A stretch of DNA of 10,860 nucleotides from CAZWZG01 sp964638245 (lineage in GTDB: Bacteria; Pseudomonadota; Alphaproteobacteria; Rhodobacterales; Rhodobacteraceae): contig CAZWZG010000104.1 in assembly GCA_964638245.1 (NCBI GenBank), positions 1 through 10,860 of the forward strand. The letters are read 5' to 3'. A program made the translations under genes and the position numbers. Of the stretch, positions 6,134 to 10,860 are shown piece by piece. The notes under the pieces were generated by a model that was not told the DNA's origin, did no database searches, and saw nothing but the letters and a program-made list of their open reading frames with translations. Position 1 is the stretch's first letter; each line of letters opens with the position of its first letter.

Positions 6134-7036
6134 TTACTCGCCCGCCGCATCCTTCGTCAAGCGGTATTCGACGACCTCTGTCTTCTGGAGCGGGTTGTAA
6201 TTGTCGTCCGAAATCATCGTTAGACGGATCGCACCCGTCTCGTCGCGCCACACTGCAATCCCTTCGAGGTTGTCATGCTCGCGCGTTCGCGATCGCAACA
6301 GCGTTTCCTCATCAACAAGGCCGGTTTCAGTGATCGTGAACACGCGCACGCGGCTTGCAAACCCGAACGGAAGTCGCAGCAACCGCTCAAGGACATAAAG
6401 CCGACCATCAGGTCCGATATCCGCCCCCGTGATCAGAAATGCCCCATCCCGGCGGAGCGTGAACGGCTGGTCCCAACCGACACCGGCCCGATACCGATAG
6501 ACCGGAAAATCCTCGCCTTGGGCTGGCGTCGTCTCAGGCAACGCAAACAGCGTTCCGTCCGTATCAATCGCCAACCCTTCAAGCCCCACGTTGAGCTTCA
6601 AACCCGAGAAGTCATGATGCAGTGGCAAAGGCGCAGCGGGCCCCTCAGGTTCCGCATAGAACCACACCCGGTGATCGCTTTCGAACGAGACGTAAATCGA
6701 CCCTTGCGGCGTTCGCGCCAATCCCTCGCTGTCCTGCCCGATGATTTCGCCGCGCTTAGGGATCGTGCCCACGAATTTGCCCTCAGGCGTATGGAGCCCG
6801 CCGATATAGGGAATGCGCATGCCCGTGATCGCGTCCCCGTCCCGTTCGATCCGCCCCTGCACCAGCTGCCCGTTGTCGGCAATCGCGACAAAGCGCGTGC
6901 CGCCATCGAAAACCTCCAGCCCTGAGTACCCCCCATGCCGGTCCTCGGACCGCTCCCAGGTATAGCTTCCGAGATACTCAGCCTCCGCCGAGGCCATCGT
7001 GGCCGCTGAAATCAGCGCGACAAGATAGCGGAGCAT
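6134..7036 (-). CDS. Secreted esterase-like phytase-family protein (PF13449 type)
   Basis: The 300-residue protein begins with a signal peptide (MLRYLVALISAATMASA, likely cut after residue 17) and is therefore exported to the periplasm or beyond. The rest shows repeated beta-propeller-like blades marked by GLEVFDGG, IADNGQL, DSEGLARTPQGSIYVSFE, VGLEGLAID, DIGPDGRLYVLER, DNLEGIAVW and ISDDNYN. This matches the esterase-like activity of phytase family, whose biochemical role is poorly defined; neither phytase nor esterase action can be claimed from sequence alone. Its start codon lies 25 nt inside the 3' end of mepA, so translation is probably coupled to that of the murein endopeptidase. The ribosome binding site is weak, in keeping with coupling. 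Confidence 0.85.
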   Translation of the reverse strand: MLRYLVALISAATMASAEAEYLGSYTWERSEDRHGGYSGLEVFDGGTRFVAIADNGQLVQGRIERDGDAITGMRIPYIGGLHTPEGKFVGTIPKRGEIIGQDSEGLARTPQGSIYVSFESDHRVWFYAEPEGPAAPLPLHHDFSGLKLNVGLEGLAIDTDGTLFALPETTPAQGEDFPVYRYRAGVGWDQPFTLRRDGAFLITGADIGPDGRLYVLERLLRLPFGFASRVRVFTITETGLVDEETLLRSRTREHDNLEGIAVWRDETGAIRLTMISDDNYNPLQKTEVVEYRLTKDAAGE

Positions 7037-7881
7037 TGCTGCGGCAAGTCTGCCAGCACCAGTTCACGGCGCGGTCGGGGCGGCGGCGCGTTGGGGTCCG
7101 GCGGCGGCGGGTTCAAGATATTGTTCACCCATTCCTGCGCATCCGCACATCCATCGCCCGCAGGCGGCGGCGCCTGGTTTTCACACCCCGTTGCCCCTTT
7201 GGGACAACTCAGTCGCACATGGAAATGGTAATGATGCCCCCACCACGGGCGGATCTTGCGCAGCCACGCCCGATTGCCCGTCTCGTCCTTGCACATCTGC
7301 ACCTTGGCGCCGGGAAAGACGAAAATCCGCGCGACCCGGCGATCCTTTGCAGCCGCCTTCAGGATCTCATGATGCGCGCGCGTCCAGTCGCTGTTCACGA
7401 ACGCCCCCTGCTGACGCCGCATCGATATCGAAGAGATGTTTTCGCGCGCCCGCTGCGAAAGCCGCAGGTTATCCGCAGGCAGCATCCAGATATCGACGTC
7501 CAGTCCCAACTGGTGCGAGCGGTGGCCGCTTAGCATCGGGCCTCCCCTTGGCTGACTGATATCCCCGATATAGAGCCCATCCCACCCCGGCTGGCGCGCG
7601 GCCTTGCGGCTGAGATCTTTGATGAAATCGATTGTCTCGGGATGGCCCCAATTGCGATTGCGCGACAGCCGCATCGCTTGCCAGGTCGGGCCCGTTTCAG
7701 CCAGTTCCTCGGCCCCCGCGATACACCCCTTGGCATAGCTTCCGAACGGCGCGGGCGCATGGGGTGAACCCACCTTTTCGCGTCCGAAATACTGCTTTGC
7801 TTCCGTCTGCGCCGCCGCGGGCAACGCCATCAAAATGCTTAGAAATACCGCCGTCAGGCGGGCCTTGGCGCCTGGTCCCAT
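7012..7881 (-). CDS. mepA: Penicillin-insensitive murein endopeptidase MepA
   Basis: MepA is a periplasmic zinc peptidase that cuts the D-Ala-meso-DAP cross-links of peptidoglycan and is not blocked by penicillin. The 289-residue protein starts with a signal peptide ending ALPAAAQ (cut near 24). The zinc motif SGHRSHQLGLDVDIW supplies His120, His123 and Asp130, and the C-terminal WWGHHYHFHVRLSCP supplies His216, His219 and His221, matching the metal and catalytic positions of the E. coli enzyme. All key residues are present. A Pro-rich stretch (PPPPDPNAPPPRPR) near the C-terminus may be a flexible linker. The start at 7881 places the signal peptide at the N-terminus; the frame is open upstream to 8322, but that part is a shadow of the transporter gene. 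It overlaps the UMF1 gene by 28 nt and the next gene by 25 nt. Confidence 0.94.
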   Translation of the reverse strand: MGPGAKARLTAVFLSILMALPAAAQTEAKQYFGREKVGSPHAPAPFGSYAKGCIAGAEELAETGPTWQAMRLSRNRNWGHPETIDFIKDLSRKAARQPGWDGLYIGDISQPRGGPMLSGHRSHQLGLDVDIWMLPADNLRLSQRARENISSISMRRQQGAFVNSDWTRAHHEILKAAAKDRRVARIFVFPGAKVQMCKDETGNRAWLRKIRPWWGHHYHFHVRLSCPKGATGCENQAPPPAGDGCADAQEWVNNILNPPPPDPNAPPPRPRRELVLADLPQQCSAILSR

Positions 7882-9233
7882 GACTCTGCTCGATCTCCGT
7901 CGGGTTTCACCCATGCTAGCAGAACGAGCCCAAAGAGGAACAAAAAGATCAGCGGCATCAGCCCCAGCCGCGCGCTTTCGAAATAGGCCGTGCAAATCCC
8001 GATCAGAAGCGGTGCCAAGAATGCGGTGGCTTTGCCCGAAAACGCAAACAACCCAAAGGCTTCGGTCGGACGATCCGGGTCGGCATGGCGCACCATCATC
8101 GTGCGCGACGCCCCCTGCACTGCTCCGCCGATGCCACCGATCACGGCGCCCAGGAAGTAGAGCGTATAGTCCGGCACGTTCGACCCCTCGGCCAACGGAA
8201 TACCGAAAATCGCCTCGCGATCCATGCCGACAATCACGACAACCACCAGCGTCAGGATCGCACAGCCCCAGGTGATCACAGGCTTGGGACCATAGCGTTT
8301 GTCGGCGCGCCCCCCGGCCCATGTGAACACCGCCGCCGCAATCGCCGCCACGATCCCGAAAATCCCGATCTGGGTGATCGACCAGCCGAGCACCAGCGTC
8401 GCATAAACGCCGCCAAAGGCGTAAAGCCCGTTCAGCGCATCGCGATAGAGCATGGATGCCCCCAGAAAAGCCGCAAGGCTAGGCCGCGCCCCAAGGCCAC
8501 GCAACGTGGTGCCGAGATCGCGCAGGGACTTCGAAAAACCAACCCCTTTCGCGCCCGTTCTGGGTTCGCGCATCCATAGGAAGAACGGGATCATGAAGAC
8601 GGCAAACCACACTGCCGTCAGCGGCCCGACGAGCCGCGTCCCTTCACGTGCTTCGGCATCCAGACCAAAGGGTGGCGGGTTGCCGAGCACGGTCAAACCG
8701 TTGTCATTCTCTGCAAAGACCAAAAGCATCAGAAACAACGCCGCAACGCCGCCCGCATAACCGATCGCGTACCCATTTCCCGAATGCTCGCCAATCTCCT
8801 CATTGGTGCCAAGCGACGGCAAAAGCGCATTGGTGAAGATGTTCAGGTACTCGACCCCAATCATGACGATCCCAAAGCAGATCAGCGTGATCCAAATCCC
8901 CGACCCATCCGGCACCATCAGCCACAGCCCAGCCGCGCCAATGATGTAAAACAAAGAGAAAAGCGCGATCCACGGCATGCGCCGCCCCGCCCCATCGGCA
9001 ACCGCCCCCAGGATTGGCGCGCTAAAGGCGATCAAAAGCCCGATCTTGGTCAGCGCATCCGACCAAACGCCTTGCGCGGCGGCCTTGGCCGCCTCGTCTT
9101 CAAGACCATTTCCAAGAAAAAACTGCGCCGCGACGGCCGCAAAATAGGGGCCAAAGACAAATGTCAGAACAAGCGTGTAAAATGGCTGGCTCGCCCAGTC
9201 GAAAGCATACCACCCCCAGACGCGTTTCTTCAT
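7854..9233 (-). CDS. MFS transporter, UMF1 (Atg22-like) family
   Basis: This inner-membrane protein of 459 residues with about 12 hydrophobic segments belongs to the UMF1 branch of the major facilitator superfamily, related to the yeast vacuolar exporter Atg22. The N-terminal WGWYAFDWASQPFYT (6-20) is the bacterial version of the family signature, and a C-terminal-half block containing GGAVQGASRTMM and then AFGLFAFSGKATAF is also typical. The substrate is not known for bacterial members. The start at 9233 has AGGGAGAA 6-13 nt upstream; the frame continues to 9413 but would overlap the divergent yggT-type gene. It appears to be the first gene of a leftward operon with mepA, the esterase-like gene and yhhQ. 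The pairing with a murein hydrolase would fit export or uptake of a cell-wall fragment, but that is only an inference. Confidence 0.9.
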   Translation of the reverse strand: MKKRVWGWYAFDWASQPFYTLVLTFVFGPYFAAVAAQFFLGNGLEDEAAKAAAQGVWSDALTKIGLLIAFSAPILGAVADGAGRRMPWIALFSLFYIIGAAGLWLMVPDGSGIWITLICFGIVMIGVEYLNIFTNALLPSLGTNEEIGEHSGNGYAIGYAGGVAALFLMLLVFAENDNGLTVLGNPPPFGLDAEAREGTRLVGPLTAVWFAVFMIPFFLWMREPRTGAKGVGFSKSLRDLGTTLRGLGARPSLAAFLGASMLYRDALNGLYAFGGVYATLVLGWSITQIGIFGIVAAIAAAVFTWAGGRADKRYGPKPVITWGCAILTLVVVVIVGMDREAIFGIPLAEGSNVPDYTLYFLGAVIGGIGGAVQGASRTMMVRHADPDRPTEAFGLFAFSGKATAFLAPLLIGICTAYFESARLGLMPLIFLFLFGLVLLAWVKPDGDRAESWDQAPRPA

Positions 9234-9287
9234 GCCTGTTCTCCCTTGGCGAGAGGTAACGCGACGAAACCCGCGAAAGCAATGCTC

Positions 9288-9316
9288 TTGGCATTTACGC
9301 TGCGTCCCCCTATCTG
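9288..9316 (+). promoter_or_regulatory. Possible promoter for the YggT gene
   Basis: In the 111-nt divergent spacer, TTGGCA (9288-9293) and TATCTG (9311-9316) are spaced by 17 nt, 28 nt before the ATG. The -35 is good and the -10 only partial. A promoter for the opposite operon must lie in the same spacer; TTGCTT with TTACCT at 17-nt spacing is a weak candidate. Confidence 0.35.
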
Positions 9317-9344
9317 AAAGCCACAGAACAAAGGACGCCCCACA

Positions 9345-9638
9345 ATGCTGATCACCATCCTCCAGATATTGCAGCTTTTGCTCGACGTGGCGTTCTTCAT
9401 CATGATCATCCACATCATCATGAGCTGGTTGATCAATTTCAACGTTCTGAACTTGGGCCAGCCGATCGTTGCGTCGATCTGGCAGGGCCTGAACCGCCTC
9501 CTTGAGCCCGTTTACACGCCTGTGCGACGCATGCTGCCCGACACACGGCCCTTGGACCTGGCGCCACTGGTGGTTTTCATCGGGATCATCATCGCCCGCG
9601 ATATCCTTATTCCCAACATCGCGCGCGGGATTCTTTAG
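9345..9638 (+). CDS. YggT family membrane protein
   Basis: The 97-residue protein has two hydrophobic segments (about 3-30 and 72-94) joined by the conserved loop LNRLLEPVYTPVRRMLP (49-65) and followed by PLDLAPLVVF (69-78), the hallmark of the YggT family. Bacterial and plastid members have been linked to osmotic tolerance, cell division and cytochrome maturation (CCB3-type); the exact role in alphaproteobacteria is not settled. The ATG follows AAAGGA by about 9 nt. It is transcribed alone, divergent from the UMF1 operon, and is followed by a hairpin and repeat copy B. Confidence 0.92.
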   Translation: MLITILQILQLLLDVAFFIMIIHIIMSWLINFNVLNLGQPIVASIWQGLNRLLEPVYTPVRRMLPDTRPLDLAPLVVFIGIIIARDILIPNIARGIL

Positions 9639-9644
9639 AGGTAA

Positions 9645-9662
9645 CGGGGGGCCCGCCCCCCG
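9645..9662 (+). terminator. GC hairpin after the YggT gene
   Basis: CGGGGGG (9645-9651) pairs with CCCCCCG (9656-9662) over 7 bp with loop CCCG, starting 7 nt after the stop codon. ATATTTT (9674-9680) lies a little downstream, too far for a textbook intrinsic terminator. The hairpin and the adjoining repeat copy B look like one composite 3'-end element. Confidence 0.55.
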
Positions 9663-9664
9663 AA

Positions 9665-9693
9665 CCCCCCGGGATATTTTCGGCCAGATGAAG
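9665..9693 (-). repeat. Gene-end repeat, copy B (inverted)
   Basis: Read on the minus strand it runs CTTCATCTGGCCGAAAATAT and then CCCGGGGGG. It matches copy A and copy C. It follows the hairpin after the YggT gene. Bases 9672-9693 are complementary to copy C (9810-9831) at 21 of 22 positions. Confidence 0.75.
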
Positions 9694-9809
9694 TTAGAAG
9701 CCTGTTAACCATGCCGGCTCTAGGCTGAGGCTGCGGTACAGGCGGGGACGCCGATGACCGCGCCAGGTGAAGCACTCTGTCCTCGGACAGGGTGTGAAGC
9801 CCCGTCGGC

Positions 9810-9833
9810 CTTCATCTGGCCAAAAATATCCCC
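9810..9833 (+). repeat. Gene-end repeat, copy C
   Basis: It begins CTTCATCTGGCC, continues AAAAATATCCCC, and is followed by a 5-bp hairpin CCGCC/GGCGG (9832-9844). It has the same orientation as copy A and is inverted with respect to copy B. It lies about 100 nt before recQ. Confidence 0.75.
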
Positions 9834-9931
9834 GCCGGAGGCGGACACCCGGCTTCCACTCTTGTTCACGTTTTATTCATGGGGCAATGTCATCCCAATA
9901 AGAGCAGTTTGAATAAAATTCGACAGGGTCC

Positions 9932-10860
9932 ATGCCGTCTCCAGAGGCGCTTCTTTCCGAAGTTTTCGGGTTCGAGGCTTTCCGCCCCGGCCAAGCCGAA
10001 ATCGTCGAGGCCGTCACCGGCGGTCAGGACACGCTTGCCATCATGCCGACGGGCGGGGGCAAATCGCTCTGCTTCCAGCTTCCGGCACTTTGCCGCGACG
10101 GCCTTACCGTTGTTATCTCACCCCTGATTGCTCTCATGCGCGATCAGGTGCGCGCGCTTCAAGCCGCCGGAGTTGCCGCCGGCGCACTCACATCCGGGAA
10201 TACCGACGAGGAAAACGATGCCGTTTTTGCGGCCATCCATTCAGGCGCTCTCAAGCTTCTTTACCTTGCCCCTGAACGCCTTGCCCGCTTTGGGACCGAG
10301 CGTCTGTTGCGGGCGGCAAATGTGAACCTGATCGCTGTGGACGAGGCCCATTGCGTCAGCCAATGGGGCCACGATTTTCGACCCGACTACCTGCGTATTG
10401 GGGACCTCAGGCGCGCTCTAAAGACACCGCTCGCAGCTTTCACGGCCACCGCCGATGCCGAAACCCGCGCCGAGATCGTCACGCGCCTTTTTGACGGCAC
10501 TGACCCCAAGACGTTTCTGTTTGGCTTTGATCGCCCCAACATCCATCTTGCCTTCGCCCCCAAAAACAGCCCGCGCAAACAAATCCTCGACTTTGCGGCG
10601 GCCCGCCGGGGTCATGCCGGGATCGTCTATTGCGCGACGCGCGCCAAGACCGAAACGCTCGCAGCCGCACTCAATGCCGAGGGGCTCAAAGCGCTGGCTT
10701 ATCACGGCGGCATGGAAAGCGAGCAGCGCCGCCATGTCGAAGATCAGTTTCAGCGGGAAGACGGTCTGATCGTCACGGCAACGGTGGCTTTTGGCATGGG
10801 CGTGGACAAACCAGACATCCGCTGGGTCGCCCATTCCGACCTGCCAAAGTCCATCGAGGC
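9932..10860 (+). CDS. recQ: ATP-dependent DNA helicase RecQ, N-terminal part (runs off right edge)
   Basis: RecQ is a 3'-5' superfamily 2 helicase that acts in recombination repair and fork restart. About 309 codons of the usual 600 or more are present, with no stop before the edge. Motifs in order are: motif 0 FEAFRPGQ (14-21), Walker A TGGGKS (40-45), motif Ia VISPLIALMRDQV (61-73), DEAH (137-140) with the RecQ-specific aromatic loop CVSQWGHDFRPDY (141-153), and motif III FTATA (170-174). The second RecA-like domain then starts, with YHGGM and the motif V block ATVAFGMGVDKPDIRWV near the edge. The arginine-finger motif, zinc-binding and HRDC domains are outside. The ATG at 9932 leads directly into family sequence; the ribosome binding site is a modest CAGGG. 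It follows a repeat-rich intergenic region and appears to be transcribed independently of the YggT gene. Confidence 0.95.
   Translation, partial: MPSPEALLSEVFGFEAFRPGQAEIVEAVTGGQDTLAIMPTGGGKSLCFQLPALCRDGLTVVISPLIALMRDQVRALQAAGVAAGALTSGNTDEENDAVFAAIHSGALKLLYLAPERLARFGTERLLRAANVNLIAVDEAHCVSQWGHDFRPDYLRIGDLRRALKTPLAAFTATADAETRAEIVTRLFDGTDPKTFLFGFDRPNIHLAFAPKNSPRKQILDFAAARRGHAGIVYCATRAKTETLAAALNAEGLKALAYHGGMESEQRRHVEDQFQREDGLIVTATVAFGMGVDKPDIRWVAHSDLPKSIE

Larger units (their letters stand above)
9639..9931. other. Intergenic region YggT-recQ with inverted repeats and stem-loops
   Basis: This 293-nt spacer holds the terminator-like hairpin, repeat copies B and C in opposite orientation, and between them a stem-loop with arms 9773-9781 and 9786-9794 (9 bp with one G:T, loop CTCG). 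TTAACCAT at 9705-9712 resembles a CtrA half-site. The only open frame (9754-9912, 52 codons) reads through copy C and is probably not a gene. AT-rich sequence at 9871-9921 probably contains the recQ promoter; TAAAAT (9914-9919) resembles a -10 but lacks a matching -35. Confidence 0.6.

Noticed and set aside
6069..6251. N-terminal extension of the queuosine-precursor transporter
   Set aside because: It is hydrophilic, overlaps the esterase-like gene, and has no place in this family; the start at 6068 fits the family length.
7882..8322. N-terminal extension of MepA by 147 codons
   Set aside because: It overlaps the coding part of the UMF1 gene in another frame, has Arg/Gly-rich shadow composition, and would bury the signal peptide inside the protein.
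9754..9912. A 52-codon plus-strand open frame with ATG 7 nt after GGGGA
   Set aside because: It reads straight through repeat copy C and a stem-loop; the peptide (containing FIWPKIS) is set by the repeat, which points to a chance frame.

Overview
The window is GC-rich and reads as an alphaproteobacterium of the order Rhodobacterales (roseobacter type). The evidence is codon use, the PrtD-type secretion pair, the UMF1 transporter, MepA and YggT proteins, and a short gene-end repeat that I associate from memory with this order. It comes from a draft assembly: a run of exactly 100 N (3418-3517) sits inside one gene. No rRNA, tRNA, CRISPR array, transposon or phage gene is visible.

Left part. 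The 3' end of pncB (NAD salvage) runs rightward off the left edge. It converges, across a short spacer with a possible two-way terminator, on a leftward two-gene operon for a type I secretion exporter: a PrtD-type ABC transporter (interrupted by the N run) followed by a HlyD-type membrane fusion protein, joined by an ATGA overlap. Divergent from that operon is a stand-alone short-chain NAD-dependent dehydrogenase closely resembling uronate dehydrogenase (Udh). Its 3' end converges on arfB (ribosome rescue hydrolase); the spacer holds one copy of the gene-end repeat and an 8-bp hairpin.

Middle part. Leftward from 9233 runs a tightly packed cluster: UMF1-family MFS transporter, MepA murein endopeptidase, secreted esterase-like phytase-family protein, and a YhhQ-type queuosine-precursor transporter. 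The first three overlap by 25-28 nt. Below the transporter and above arfB, on the same strand, is a 341-nt stretch without a conventional gene (5086-5426). It is the most interesting part of the window. It contains a 17-nt match to the complement of the 16S rRNA 3' tail acting as a very strong Shine-Dalgarno sequence, an 18-codon GTG open frame, a second overlapping frame, several hairpins and a convincing intrinsic terminator about 105 nt before arfB. It is either a small RNA or mini-gene, or an attenuating leader of arfB.

Right part. Divergent from the UMF1 gene is a small YggT-family membrane protein gene, then a 293-nt intergenic region with two inverted copies of the gene-end repeat and several hairpins, and then the 5' part of recQ, which runs off the right edge.
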